DNA of 64,000 nucleotides from Elephas maximus indicus (GCF_024166365.1 NC_064819.1:114434293-114498292), one strand, 5' to 3'. Shown: positions 10,401 to 22,307, counted from the first letter of the stretch. The notes: a model not told the origin generated them from the letters alone. Numbers and translations are program-made.

Positions 10401-13400
10401 ATTTTAGGGCTTATTTTCTTTAAACTGTATGGGACCCAGTTTTCTTTGAAATGATTAAGTTACAGTAACCGATGCAGAAGTACCCTTTTACTGGTTGCAC
10501 TCTCTAAAATAACTGAGATTTAAAGTCCGGGATCAGAGTTAAATATCAAACTTGAGACTTCTAGACTAGTTCTCTATCTCATACCCAGTAATTCACAATA
10601 AATGATAGATTTAAGTGCTGTGATATCCTATGAAACATATTTAGAAGACACAAGGAAATTTTCAACTTAAGAATGTGTGTGTTTAAAATAGAAATTTTTC
10701 TTGTACTATAACAGTCTAAGTGCCCCATTAAAAAAAAAAAAGTGCCCCATTAGTTGAGATAAATTTTAATGAATTAAAAGATTACATGGTGATTTATTTG
10801 TCAGGGTTTTTTTTTTTTTTTTTTTTGGAGACTTGCTGCTATAGTTAACCACTGTTAAGAGAAGAATGCTATAGCCCAAAGGTTTATGAAAGCAGAAAAA
10901 AAAAAAAAAAAATGAGAGCATTGTTACAAAACAAAAACACAAAAATATTGCTACTAATGGTACTCAAAAGCAAACAAATAATCATGTTTTTACTCTATCC
11001 TTAAGATTGCTACAATTGTGTGAAACCCTGAAAGTCCCTCCCAAAGAGCTGAGACATTTATCTAATGTGTCAAATGCACTGAAAATGGAAAAGGCACAGC
11101 ACAAAGCTAATGAAGAAGGTCTGGCATTATTGCAGGTATGAAATTTGGGCAGAGTCCATAATTAAGAGTGTTAGGCGGGAGAAGAAGAGACCAAAATGTT
11201 TTTTAAAATTATTTCTGATATTCTTCTAGAAATAAATACTAGATCTTAGACCAGATTTTTTTTTTTTTTTTTTTTTAATCAAAGCAAAAAATTTGTTGAA
11301 CTTTGGCCCTCTAAAGTTGAGGGTATTACTTATGCTGTATTATTAAATAGCAGTCTTTTTTTTTTTTCCGTTAGTCTTCAACTACTTTAACTGAACTACT
11401 TTAGTATTTTTGATTATCAAATTATGCGAACTCATTGTTAAATACTATAGAATTTCAAAACATAAAAAGTTTTTCTGCCCTTATGTGATATTGTATTGGC
11501 TAGAAGAACACAATCATCACTGTAATTGTTGGTATTATAGCTAATATATCAAGAGCATTCTATGTTCCAGGCACTGCTCTAAGCACTTTACAGTTATATC
11601 CCTTAATCTTCATAACAACTTAGAAGTCTGTACTATATTTTTCTCACTTTACAGATGTGAAAGAAACATTGATATTTCTAGCAACTGTGTAGCCTTAGGC
11701 AAACTGCTTAAAGTCGTGATGCAGACCTAGCCTGACTTCACAGGATGATTCTTAGTCATTGTGATATATTTACATCCTGTAGAAGATAATGAGAAATAAT
11801 ACTAGCTATCACAACTAACTTCAAGCTTTTATTTAATATACACGTAAACAACTGAGACAAGCAACCTATGGAGTAAAAAATTACTTTTAACTCAAGTAAT
11901 TTGGCCTTTGTGCTTGGTTCCTGAGAGATAACTAAGCCCCTGGAATTTTCTGAGTGAGTAAAGTGCCTTTGTTATTTAGACTTCTAGACTGCACCTAAAG
12001 GTTTGTGCTAATGGGTAAGGGCTAGACTGACCAGAAAGACTACCACATACCTAATAATCAGCTGACCTTGGGATGGAGGAGACTTATCTAATTAATTATG
12101 ACTATGTAATGAAGCCAATAAAGGATCTGGACATGGAAGCCCCATGGGCTTCCTGGATGGTGAAAGGTATTAATGCACATGGGAGGGTAGTACGTCCTTT
12201 GGGACATGGTAGCTCGCTCAGGACACCTTTCCAGACTTTGCCCTGCGTGTGTCTTTGTTTGTATTCTTTTTGCTATAATAAAGCTGTAATTGTAAGTATG
12301 GGACTTTCTGTAAGTTCCTTAAGTCGTTCCAGGAAATTATCAAACCCAAAGGAGTAGTGGGTAGAAAGTAAGAGAGCCCAAGGGAGACTACTGACCTTGC
12401 GGCTGACATCTTGAAGGGGTAGAAGGAAGCCCCAAATTTGTACCCAGCATGTCAGAAGTACGGGTGTCATGTGGACTCCCAAATTTGAGGCTGGTGTCTG
12501 CCTGCTTGTCCGTCTGAAGGACAGTGTTGTTTTAACTTGTGAGATCTGACCTAGCTTCAGGTTGCTGGGGTCAGTGGAAGAAGTGCCACATGGGCAGCGA
12601 GTGTCAAAACTGAACAGAAAAGTAAAGTGGGGATTTGTTATACTCTCATAGTTGAGGACAGAATAGTGGGATTCTGAAGTTTCTACACAGCACAGAACCT
12701 TGTTGTTTTTGTTGTTACATGCCACCGAGTCAGTTCTAACTCATAGCGACCCCATGTACAACAGAACAAAATACTGCCTAGTCCTGCTCCATCCTCACAA
12801 TTGTTGTTATGCCTGAGCCGATTGTTGCAGCCACTGTGTCAATCCGTCTCACTGAGGGTCTTTCTCTTTTTCCCTGACGCTCTGTTTTGCCAAGCATGAT
12901 GTCCTTCTCCAGGTACTAATCCCTCCTGATAACATGTCCAAAGTATGTGAAATGTAGTCTTGCCATCCTTGCTTCTAAGGAACATCCTGGTTGTACTTCT
13001 TCCAAGACAGATTTGTTCATCCTTTTGGCAGTCCATGATATATTCAGTATTCTTCACCAACACCACAATTCAAAGGTACCAGTTCTTCTTTGGTTTTCCT
13101 TATTCATTGTCCAGCTTTTGCATGCATATGAGGTGATTGAAAATACTACGGCTTGGGTCAGGTGCACTTTAGTCTTCAAGATGACATCTTTTCTTTTCAA
13201 CACTTGGAAGAGGTCTTTTGCAGCACAGTTGCCCAATGCATCTTTTGATTTCTTGACTGCTGCTTCCATGGGTGCTGATTGTGGATCCAAGTCAAATGAA
13301 ATCCTTGACAACTTCAATCTTTTCTCCATTTATCATGATGTTGCTTATTGGTCCAGTTGTGAGGATTTTTGTTTTCTTTATGTTGAGGTGTAACCCATGC

Positions 13401-16400
13401 TGAAGGCTGTGGTCTTTGTTCTTCATCAGTAAGTGCTTCAAGTCCTCTTCGCTTTCAGCAAGCAAGGTTGTGCCATCTGCATATTGCAGGTCGTAATGAG
13501 TCTTCCTCCAATCCTGGTGCCCCGTTCTTTTTCATATAGTCCAGCCTCTTGGATTATTTGCTTAGCATACAGATTGACTGGGTTTGGTGAAGGGATACGA
13601 CCCTGACACACACCTTTGCTGACTTTAAACCACACAGTATCCCCTTATTCTGTTTGAATGACTGCTGCTTGATCTCTATACAGATTCATCCTGAGCACAT
13701 TTAAGCGTTATAGAATTCACATTCTTCACAATGTTATCTATAATTTATTATAATCCACACAGTGGAATACCTTAGCATAGTCAATAAAACACAGGTAAAC
13801 ATCTATCTGGTATTCTCTGCTTTCAGCCAGGACCCATCTGACATCAGCAATGATATCCTGCTTCCATGTCCTCTTCTAAATCCAGCTTGAATTTCCAGCA
13901 GTTCCTTGTCAATATACTGCTGCAGCCGCTTTTGAATGATCTTCAGCAAAATTTTACTTGTGTGTAATATTAATGATACTGTTCAATAATTTCCGCATTC
14001 AGTCGGATCACCTTTCTTGGGAATATGGATCTCTTCCACTTGATTGGCCAGGCAGCTGTCTTTCAAATTTCTTAGCATAGACAAGTGAGCACTTCAGTGC
14101 TGCATCCATCTGTTGAAACATCTCAATTGATAGTCTGTTAATCCCTGGAGTCTTGATTTTGCCAGTGCCTTCAATGCAACTTGGACCTCTTCCTTCAGCA
14201 CCATCGGTTCCTGATCATATGCTGCCTCCTGAAATTATTGAACGTCTACCAATTCTTTTTGTTATAGTAACTGTGTATTCCTTCCATCTTCCTTTGATGC
14301 TTCCTGTGTCGTTTAATATTTTCCCTGTATAATCCTTCAGTATTGTAACTCAAGGCTTGAAGTTTTTCTTCAGTTCTCTCAGCTTGAGAAATGCTGAACA
14401 TGTCCTTCCTTTTTAGTTTTCTACCTCCAGGTCTTTGAACATGTCATTATAATGCTTTCCTTTGTCGTTAGTTGCCTTTTGAGATCTTATGTTCAGCTCT
14501 TTTACTTCATCGTTTCTTCTTTTCACTTCAGCTACTCAACGTTCAAGAGCAAGTTTCAGAGTCCCTTCTAACAACCATTTTGGTCTTTTCTTTCTTTCCT
14601 GTCTTTTTAATGATGTCTTGCTTTTTCATGCATGATGTCCTTGATGTCATTCCACAACTTCTCTGGTCTTCGGTCGTTAGTGCTCAGTGTGTCAAATTTG
14701 TTCTTGTGATGGTCTCTAAATTCAGGTGTGATATGCTTAAGTTCATACTTTGGCTCTCATGGACCTTTTCTAATTTTCTTCAATTTCAACTTGAACCTGC
14801 ATATGAGCAGTTGATGGTCTGTTCCACAATAGGTCCCTGGCCTTGTCCTGACTGATGATACTGAGCTTTTCCATTGTCTCTTTCCACAGATGTAGTCTGC
14901 GTATTCGATCTGGCAAGGTCCACATGTATAGTCGCCATTTAAGTTGGTGAGAAAAGGCACTTGCAATGAAGAAGTCATTGGTATTGCAAAATTCTGTTAT
15001 GCGATCCCCGGCATCGTTTCTACCACCATGGCCGTATTTTCCAACCACCAGTCCTTCTTCTTTGTGTCCAGCTTTCGCATTCCATTCAGCAGTAATTATC
15101 AGTGCATCCTGATTACATGTTTAATCAATTTCAGACTGCAGAAGTTGGTAAAAATCTTCAATTTCTTCATCTTTGGCCTCAGTGGTTGGTGAGTAAATTT
15201 GAATAATAGTCGTATTAACTGGTCTTCTTGTAGACGTATGAATATTATCCTGTCACTGATAGCGTTGTTTTTCAGTTTAGGTCTTGAAATGTTCTTTTTG
15301 ACGATGAATGCAACGCCATTCCTCTTCAAGTTGTCATTCCTGGCATAGTAGGCCATACAATCACCCTATTCTGAATGGCCAATACCAGTCCATTTCAGCT
15401 CAGTAATGCCTACGATATCGATGTTCATGTGTTCCATTTCATTTCTGATGATTTCCAATTTTCCTAGATTCATACTTTGTGCATTCCAGGCTCTGATTAT
15501 CAATGGATGTTTGCAGCTGTTTCTTCTCATTTTGAGTTGTGCCACATCAGCAAATGTAGGTACCAAACACTTGACTCCATCCACATCATTAAGGTCGACT
15601 TGACTTTGAGGAGACAGCTCTTCCTAGGCATCTTTTGAGTGCCCTCCAACCTGAGGGGCTTATCTTCCGGCACTATATTGGACAATGTTCCGCAGCTATT
15701 CATAAGGTTTTCACTGGCTAATTCTTTTCAAAAGTAGACCACTAGGGCCTTCCTAATCTGACTCTACTCTGGGAGCTCAGCTGAAATCTGTCCACCATGG
15801 GTGACCCTGCTAGTATATGAATATCAGTGGCAGAGCTTCCAGCATCACAACAACATGCAAGCCCCCACGGTAAGACAAACTGACAGATGGGCACACAGCC
15901 TTAAGGGGCATATTAAATAATTTTAAAAAATTAAAATCAATTGGACTGTATATCCCTTAGACATTTTAAAGTAGTTTGTAGTATGGTGCTTAGGTCTTTG
16001 TTAATAATTCAGTGTTAGGTGGTAGTGTTTTATGCAAGGAATGTATCCCCAAGGATTTCTAATAATTCAGAAATCACAAATAATTCATTCCTCTTGTTCC
16101 ATAGGATTTAGAATAAAGTTAGATAGGTTTTCTGAGCAAGAAATATACATATATTGTAAATTAAGTAGAATGTTATTTTTTTATGTTTGCCTTACTTTTC
16201 ATAGCATAATATTTAATCTCTTCCTCAATGTTACTACTTTTCAAGGGCATATTTTCAGTAGTGGCACTAGTTTCACCATTTAATGAACACTTGAATGATG
16301 TAGATACAGGTTATTAAAAAAGGTTTTAAAGTATAATGGTGACTGTCATAGCATTTAATATTTTCATAAATCACTTGAACAATTCAGACAATAATATGAA

Positions 16401-19400
16401 ATTTGTCATTCTGGGAAGCATTTCTGTTTTACACCTAAAATTGAACCTCCATGTGACAGAAGCATAAATACATTCTATGGTTTGCTTGGCAGTTGCTCAA
16501 TGGAAGCACTGTTTGCATTTTTTAGCAGGACAGTTCTTCATTGGCATATGAGTATCTTTGAACTAGCTGCTTGTAGACTATATTCATTATTTTTCTTCTA
16601 TACACCTTACCCAGAGCCATTACTTTTTTCCATTGCAACCTGGAGTCATTGCTGTCACTGTATTTCCAAAACCTGTAACAGCTATCACAAACAAAAGTTT
16701 TTTTGACAAGTTCATTGAACTTCCATTCAGTGGCAGTGCTAGGGAAGGGGCAATGAGTGAACAAAAGCTCTGAGAGATTTTGGGAGGATGACGTTGGTCT
16801 GTTGAGGCAAAGCTTTTTAAGCTCCCCCCTTCTCATCATAAAGACAAGCTATAGGATTTCCAGATCAGTGTTAAAAAGAAAAAGAGAATAACTTCAAAAT
16901 AACATTCCTCTGAGTGGCAAAAGCATACCAAAGACATGCTCACAAACCAGATGAGCATGAACTCAATTGATCAAGTGAGCAAAAGGAAATTCAGAAAAAT
17001 GATAAAAGATAGTTTTTTAAAAAATCAGTATTAGAAATACTCAAAAATGAAGTTGCAGAATTCAGGAGAGAACTAGTAATAAGAAATTATTTCAGATATG
17101 CAGACTAAATTAGGAGGAGTATTAGAACCAATAAACAGATAATGCCTGACAAGTTGAAGGTAAGATGAGAAAAAAAATTAACTATCAAAAATGCATAAAA
17201 TTTTAAAAGGAATTGGGAAAAATGACAGATACAAAATTCAGGTAAGGAAGATACAACATGAGTATGTTAGGAATACTCAGAGAAGATAACCAAAGCAATG
17301 GAACAAAATGAAGTTTAAAAATTACAATAAAAAAATTTAGCCCTTATTTTGTTTAATTTTTTTTTCATTCAGTGGTATTGTTCATTCCATTCAATAGAGG
17401 CTTTGAATGACGATCCCTCAAAAAATATTTCCAAGTCCTAACCCGTGGAACCAATGAATGTGACCTTATTTATTTGTTTTTTTTTTTTTTTAATAATTTT
17501 TATTGTGCTGTAAGTGAAAGTTTACAAATCAAGTCAGTCTCTCACACAAAAACCCATATACACCTTGCTACACACTCCCAATTACTCTCCCCCTTATGAG
17601 ACAGCCCACTCCCTCCCTCCACTCTCTCTTTTCGTGTCCATTTCGCCAGCTTCTAACCCCCTCCACCCTCATCTCCCCTCCAGGCAGGAGATGCCAACAT
17701 AGTCTCAAGTGTCTGCCCGATCCAAGAAGCTCACTCCTCACCAACATCCCTCTCCAACACATTATTCAGTCTAATCCATGTCTGAAGAGTTGGCTCCGGG
17801 AATGGTTCCTGTCCTGGGCCAACATAAGGTCTGGGGGCCATGACCACCGGAGTCCTTCTAGTCTCAGTCAGACCATTAAGTCTGGTCTTATGAGAATTTG
17901 GGGTCTGCATCCCACTGCTCTTCTGCTCCCTCAGGGGTTCTCTGTCGTGTTCCCTGTCAGGGCAGTCGTCGGTTGTAGCCAGGCAGCATCTCGTTCCTCT
18001 GGTCTCAGGATGATGTAGTCTCTGGTTCATGTCACCCTTTCTGTCTCTTGGGCTCATAATTCCCTTGTGTCCTTGATATTCTTCATTCTCCTTTGATCCA
18101 GGTGGGTTGAGACCAATTGATGTATCTTAGATGGCTGCTTGCTAGCGTTTAAGACCCCAGGCTTATTTGGTTTTTTAACAATCATTTAAAAATGAAAAAT
18201 CATTTGTAGTTCTTCTATTCATAGCTCTTAGACCCTATAAAACCAGCCCACAGGCAGTTTGCTAATATCTGCGGGTACTTTTTTTTTTTTAATTGACATT
18301 AGAACCGTAGTATATTTCTTAAGGAAGATTACTATAGTGCCAGTAAGAATTCTGCATTCAGTATTTGGAGGATGACATAGCATCAACAGTATTGCTGAGA
18401 GAATTTAAGAGCTGATCCTTTTGTATGGCTTATAAACTTGTTCCCTGAGCCTCAGAACAATGCTGTCATTGGCTGTTGCTAGGACTAGATTTGAAAGCAG
18501 TGCTGTTCTTTTTTTTTTTTTTTAAGTATTTTTGTTGTTGAGAATATACACAGCAGTGCATACACAAGTGCAACAATTTCTACATGTACAGTTCAGGGAT
18601 TACATTTTTCAAGCTGTGCAAGCATTCTCACCCTCCTTATCCAAGTTGTTCCTCCCCCATTAACATAAACTCACTGCCCCCAAAGTTTCCTATCTAATCT
18701 TTTGAGTTGCTGTTGTCAATTTTATCTCATGTAAATAGACCTTAAAAGAGCACACTGCTCACGGCAGACATTCTTTCCTGGTTAAGCTAAAGAAGACCTC
18801 AAGGGATATTTTTGGTTTAAGGTTTAAAGATTATCTCAGGGCAGTAGTTTAAGGGGTTCACCTAGCCTCCATAAAAAAAATAGATCCAGAAATTCTGGAT
18901 TTTGTGAGAACTTAAAATTCTTTTCTGTATTTACCCCTTTTTGATCAGGATTCTTTCACAGAATCCTTGATCAAAATATTCCGTAACGGTAGCTAGGTAC
19001 TATCCAGTTTTTCTGGCAAAGAAGGCAGTTGTTCATGGAGGCCATTAGCCATACATGCTATTTCCACCTCCTATTCCAGACTCTACCTCTGTTGCTCCAG
19101 GCAAATAGAGACCAGTTGTTATACCTTGAATGGCCACTTAGCAGTACAGTTCTTTTAAAAGGCTGAATTCTCTCATCTTATTATATTCAGGAAACCCTGG
19201 TGGTGTAGTGGTTAAGAGCTATGGCTGCTAACCAAAAGGTTGGCAGTTGAATCCGCCGGGCACTCCTTGGAAACTCTATGGGGCAGTTCTACTCTGTCCT
19301 ATAAGGTCACTATGAATCGGAATTGACTTGACAGCAATGGGTTTGTTTTTTTTTTTGGTTTATTATATTCAAGAATTGACTTGGTAGAATTTGAGCATTC

Positions 19401-21569
19401 AAAGTTATTTTCAGATACTGGCAATACAGTTTTTAACAATCACCTGTTTATCTTCTCCTCTTCTTCCATCTCAGTTGTCAGAATTTGAATTTTGTTCTTT
19501 AGATTGTGAATATTCTCATCATTGACTCTGTGGTCTCTACTATTTTATCTACTTCTTCCTGAGTCAGAAAAAGAAACCTGAAGGCTGGTAATTAATTCTG
19601 TATTTGGCCTACAATCAACACATCTCTGATTGCCCATATTCATTTCTTATTTTGTCTTTGTCTTCCCCTAGAAATTATATATTTCTTCAGTAGGGAAACT
19701 GTCATTTTATTACTACTCCCTGCCGTAGTGCCCACCATTGCTTTTAGTAAATAAAAATAGCAGACCCTCATATGTTCCTAAATAAATGAAAAAAATTTAA
19801 AATTGAAGTTTCTCTGCTGGTTGTTAGATGCCATCCAGTCGGTTCCGACTCATAGCAACCCTTTGTACGACAGAACGTAACACTGCCTGGTCCCATGCCA
19901 TCCTCACAGTCATGTTATACTTGAGCCCATTGTTGCAGCCACTGTGTCAGTCCATCTCACCGAGGGTCTTCTTCGCCTGTTATATATTGCTTAAGGAAGG
20001 CTGCTTGTTGTATTTGCTGTAATCAGTCCTTGGGCACCAGTAGATTTCACACCTGAGGCTTTCAGGATCACTGATACTGATACTCCAGTTTTGGTAAGTT
20101 TTTGAGGGAATGTCCACATATGTTGGGTATATCATCTTGTTCTAGGGAAATTAAGTTTCATTACAATGCATCGTTAACATTGGCACATTGACATTCTAGG
20201 AAGTCTGTTTTTTGAAAGGAGGAAAAACAAATTAATTGGTTTCTTCTAGAAGTGCTTTAATATATGATATATGATGTGTTTTAAAATATGTACATATTTT
20301 AATAGTTATCTTAGAGGTAGAATTCTTTAAAGCATCAATTTTTCTTTTTTTGACTCAGGAAGAAGTAGATAAAATGGTAGAGACCACAGAGTCAATGACC
20401 GAGAATATTCAGAGCCTAAAGAACAAAATTCAGATTCTCACAACTGAGGTGGAAGAAGAAGAGGAGAAAGTAAAACAGGTGATTGTTAAAAACTATATTG
20501 CTAGTATTTAGCTATAGCTTTTAATGCTCAAATTCTACCAAGACAACTTTTCAATAAAAGATAAGAGAACTCAGCCTTTTAAAATAATCTGAAGCGTCCC
20601 TTTTCTACTTTAGATGCTTCAAATGGATCATAGTGGAGTACTCTGTCTTCCAGAACTTTCACAGAACAGTCTCAAAGCACCCATACTTCAGGTAAGTACC
20701 CATTGACTTTATTGGCTATATCACCAGTTATAGTTTACACATATATAAAAACATGTACTTACTCATTTCTTTAAACAAATGGAATCTATGAAATAAACTT
20801 TGGGAAATTTTCTCATTTAACAGTATAGTTTGAACATTTTTCCTTGTCAGTTCATGTAGATCTGTCTCATTCTTGTTAATAGCTATATAATATTCCATTA
20901 TATGGGTATACCATAATATAACTTGTGAATTAGTGATATAAGTAATTTTGCTATTATAGATAATACTGCGAGGTACATCCTTATACATACTTCTTTACAC
21001 AATTGTGTAGTCATAACTGTAGGATGTATTACTGGAAGTAAACTTTGTTTATGCTTCTACTAATGGCATGTAGCTATAATTTTATAAAATGGCACTTTGT
21101 CTTATAATAGACTCTGTACTGGTAATGTATCTTCTTTCATAAGATCCCAATAGATCTTATAGTGTAAATGTTTATAGTGATAGAAAGTCTTCCTGTTTTT
21201 CTTGAAAAGTAATTTAAAATTTTCCTATCTGTAGTCCACCAGGGGTGAGAGGAGTGGAAATGAGAACAGGGAAAATTAAGTAAGATAGATTTGAAAGAAG
21301 ATTGGCCATGAGTTGATGATTATTGAAGTTGGGTGATGAGTACAGGAGGCTTATTATACTATTCTCTTTAAATTACATACATTTGGCATTTCCCATAGTA
21401 AAAGGTTAAAAAAGGAATTATACTGTTTTACCCACAGGAAGAAATTTTGACGCTAATTCCTAACCAGAATGCTCTTCTAAAGGATTTGGATACTCTTCAC
21501 AATTCATCCCAGATGAAGAACATGTTAACGTTCATCCAAGAAGCCTATAACAAACTGGATACCTCTTAA
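4341..21569 (+). CDS. CENPQ: CENP-Q, inner kinetochore protein (spliced, 8 coding exons)
   Basis: Exons 4341-4439, 5254-5305, 6367-6493, 7071-7139, 11006-11135, 20359-20478, 20614-20691 and 21438-21569 join without a frame break into 268 codons plus stop, the length of human CENP-Q. All donors are GT and all acceptors AG. The product starts MPGKPNASKK and has a very basic N-terminal tail (about residues 1-75). A helical part rich in Lys and Glu follows, with coiled-coil character near residues 95-200 including an acidic Glu run (about 190-195). It ends YNKLDTS. CENP-Q is known to pair with CENP-U in the CENP-O/P/Q/U/R module of the constitutive centromere network, which helps microtubule attachment and chromosome alignment. 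The frame looks intact and functional. Intron 6 (9.2 kb) holds an antisense RTE element and other repeats. Confidence 0.95.
5254..5305 (+). CDS. CENPQ: CENPQ exon 3 (residues 34-50)
   Basis: 52 nt between the acceptor TTCTTCTAG and the donor GTATTT. It begins VRNIAKNNK and leaves one base of codon 51. Confidence 0.9.
6367..6493 (+). CDS. CENPQ: CENPQ exon 4 (residues 51-92)
   Basis: 127 nt, acceptor CAGCAG (tandem AG), donor GTGAGT at 6494. It encodes the basic segment containing KRKTWQPLSKKSREHLQTMM, which closely resembles the human protein. Confidence 0.92.
7071..7139 (+). CDS. CENPQ: CENPQ exon 5 (residues 93-115)
   Basis: 69 nt, acceptor TCTTTTCTAG, donor GTAATA. It encodes the helical EQIQYHLNYLKK segment. 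Confidence 0.92.
7342..7496 (+). repeat. AfroSINE, short subtype, with TSD
   Basis: Complete copy flanked by the 12-bp duplication AAGGAAGAATAT at 7330-7341 and 7497-7508. Confidence 0.9.
7509..8272. other. CENPQ intron 5 sequence, nothing recognised
   Basis: No exon or recognisable repeat seen. Confidence 0.45.
8273..8345 (+). repeat. AfroSINE 3' fragment with RTE-type tail
   Basis: Starts at CCCTATGGGGCAGTTCT and ends CACCTAACAACAGCA, the RTE-like terminus. Confidence 0.65.
8545..8800 (+). repeat. L1M-type 3' end
   Basis: GACAAATATTGTATGGTCCC, the purine-rich GTGAGAGGGAGGGGGAAAGA and a terminal A-rich run are characteristic of old L1 3' ends. Confidence 0.65.
8850..9677. other. CENPQ intron 5, possible degraded DNA transposon
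   Basis: Stretches around 8992-9100 and 9530-9565 (TTTCTCGAAGGACATTTGG, TTTGGGAAAGCCTGCC) resemble edges of an old hAT element. This is too weak to name. Confidence 0.25.
9678..9808 (-). repeat. AfroSINE, short subtype
   Basis: Reverse copy from TTCCGACTCAGCGACCC to CCACCAGGGTTTCC, lacking a few tail bases. Confidence 0.85.
9820..11005. other. CENPQ intron 5, simple A/T runs
   Basis: Contains homopolymer runs near 10807-10826 and 10896-10912, and an A-run flanked by a 12-bp repeat at 10719-10752. No other element recognised. Confidence 0.4.
11006..11135 (+). CDS. CENPQ: CENPQ exon 6 (residues 116-159)
   Basis: 130 nt, acceptor TCCTTAAG, donor GTATGA. It encodes LLQLCETLKVPPKE and ends EEGLALLQ; it restores phase 0. 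Confidence 0.92.
11525..11715 (+). repeat. MIR element
   Basis: CTATGTTCCAGGCACTGCTC, TCTTCATAACAACTTAGAAG and TTTACAGATGTGAAAGAAAC follow the MIR core in order. Confidence 0.65.
12030..12700 (+). repeat. LTR-like remnant (endogenous retrovirus type)
   Basis: Contains an AATAAAG polyadenylation-like signal at 12278-12284. Downstream blocks (CAGGAAATTATCAAACCC, GGGGTAGAAGGAAGCCCC) resemble LTRs of old mammalian endogenous retroviruses. The ends are not clearly defined and no viral gene is seen. Confidence 0.4.
12712..15893 (-). mobile_element. RTE/BovB-like LINE, near full length, inactivated
   Basis: A 3.2-kb element lies antisense to CENPQ in intron 6. Minus-strand pieces show its content. 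At 15366-15584 is the endonuclease start with DIVGITELKWTG. At 14770-15048 is the rest of the endonuclease (NDFFIASAF). At 13054-13635 are reverse-transcriptase C-terminal pieces (KRKDVILKTKVHLTQAVVFS). The 5' end is at the high-coordinate side and the 3' tail with GTTGTTACATGCCACCGAG at the low side. Many frameshifts and stops, and loss of a readable YADD region near 13480-13510, mean it is dead. RTE/BovB elements are known in Afrotheria. Confidence 0.85.
15894..17472. other. CENPQ intron 6, nothing firmly recognised
   Basis: AT-rich sequence. A 105-codon minus-strand open stretch at 16522-16839 resembles nothing I know. 16860-17340 looks like a very old A-rich repeat. Confidence 0.35.
17488..18166 (-). 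mobile_element. Young L1, 3' UTR fragment
   Basis: Reverse of the L1 3' end: poly(T) then TTTTTATTGTGCTGTAAGTG, ending at sequence equal to about 63280 of the full-length element. It carries the antisense open frame at 17596-18018. Confidence 0.85.
18515..19140 (-). repeat. Older L1 3' UTR fragment
   Basis: Begins with poly(T) and AGTATTTTTGTTGTTGAGAA. The blocks TAGCTAGGTACTATCCAG and ACCAGTTGTTATACCTTGAA parallel the younger L1 3' UTRs in this window. Confidence 0.6.
19190..19359 (+). repeat. AfroSINE, short subtype, with TSD
   Basis: Complete copy with a T-rich tail. The 12-bp duplication TTATTATATTCA lies at 19178-19189 and 19360-19371. Confidence 0.9.
19819..19973 (-). mobile_element. 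RTE 3' fragment
   Basis: Matches the 3'-terminal 150 bases of the RTE (GATGCCATCCAGTCGGTTCC, CCATTGTTGCAGCCACTGTG). Confidence 0.8.
20359..20478 (+). CDS. CENPQ: CENPQ exon 7 (residues 160-199)
   Basis: 120 nt, phase 0 at both ends, acceptor TTTGACTCAG, donor GTGATT. It encodes the coiled-coil segment ending in a run of five Glu and KVKQ. Confidence 0.93.
20614..20691 (+). CDS. CENPQ: CENPQ exon 8 (residues 200-225)
   Basis: 78 nt, phase 0 at both ends, acceptor TTTCTACTTTAG, donor GTAAGT. It encodes SGVLCLPELSQNSLKAP. Confidence 0.93.
20730..21130 (-). repeat. L1M ORF2 C-terminal / 3' fragment
   Basis: The minus frame contains MEYYIAINKNETDLHE, the end of an L1 ORF2 protein, followed by degraded 3' sequence. 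It lies in CENPQ intron 8. Confidence 0.75.
21438..21569 (+). CDS. CENPQ: CENPQ exon 9 (residues 226-268, stop)
   Basis: 132 nt including the TAA stop, acceptor TTTTACCCACAG. It encodes the conserved LIPNQNALLKDLD motif and the C terminus. Confidence 0.94.
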   Translation, partial: EEILTLIPNQNALLKDLDTLHNSSQMKNMLTFIQEAYNKLDTS

Positions 21570-22275
21570 AGTTTTTATATGAGATTGTTTTATATTAATT
21601 TAATATTTGTAAATTTGTAAAATTATTAGCCTACAAAGGCTGAGACTTCAGTGGGTATTATTTTAATTACATGCACTTCCAAGTCAGACTATGGAGATCT
21701 ACCATGAGCATCTAGTGTAGCCCTAGAAACCAGTTTAACAGCTGCCAAGTCTGGGATATCACGTGTTTGTATTGGTGTATCTTCATTTGTTTGCCTGGTA
21801 CCATAAGAACAACTACAGTCTGATAGATTATAATGGCTGATGGAGTTCATTATTCGTTAGCACAGATAAAAAGTGATGCTGTGAGTTAATATGTGTAAAA
21901 TGTTTATAGTGCCTGGTCCATAGGAACATAAGTATTTGTTATGATTATTATTTAGCTGATGGCTTGCATTTTATGTTTGGTCACCTGGATCTTATGAAAT
22001 CCTCAAATGCCTTTATTCTTCTACATAACTCCTTAGTCTTTTTGTGGAGTAATTTAAATTTGCCAGATGTCTTTAACATTTTTCCTTTGTTGGGTTACAG
22101 AGTAGATGTTATATATTTATTTTCACTGACATTAGAGCAAGCTTTTATTTTAGAAAATTATTAAAAAGGAACTTAAGCAAATTAACGATTTGTAGTGACT
22201 CCTTAAAATAAAGAAATGCTTCTTTCTTTTGATAATAAGTTTATTTATGTGAATAAATTATCACGTAAATATAAA
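21570..22275 (+). other. CENPQ: CENPQ 3' UTR region with AATAAA signals
   Basis: AT-rich, repeat-free sequence follows the stop codon. AATAAA hexamers occur at 22207-22212 and 22252-22257, before the first downstream SINE. Which site is used cannot be decided from sequence. Confidence 0.4.
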
Positions 22276-22307
22276 AATAATTTCTAACCAAGTATACTCT
22301 TTGAGAC

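Noticed and set aside
12273-12725. 150-codon minus-strand open frame
   Set aside because: Lies in LTR-like repeat sequence, ends in the RTE tail, and has no recognisable domain.
12947-13393. 148-codon plus-strand open frame
   Set aside because: It is the antisense of the RTE reverse-transcriptase region; the real but broken coding strand is minus.
14472-14855. 127-codon plus-strand open frame
   Set aside because: Also antisense to the RTE; not a gene.
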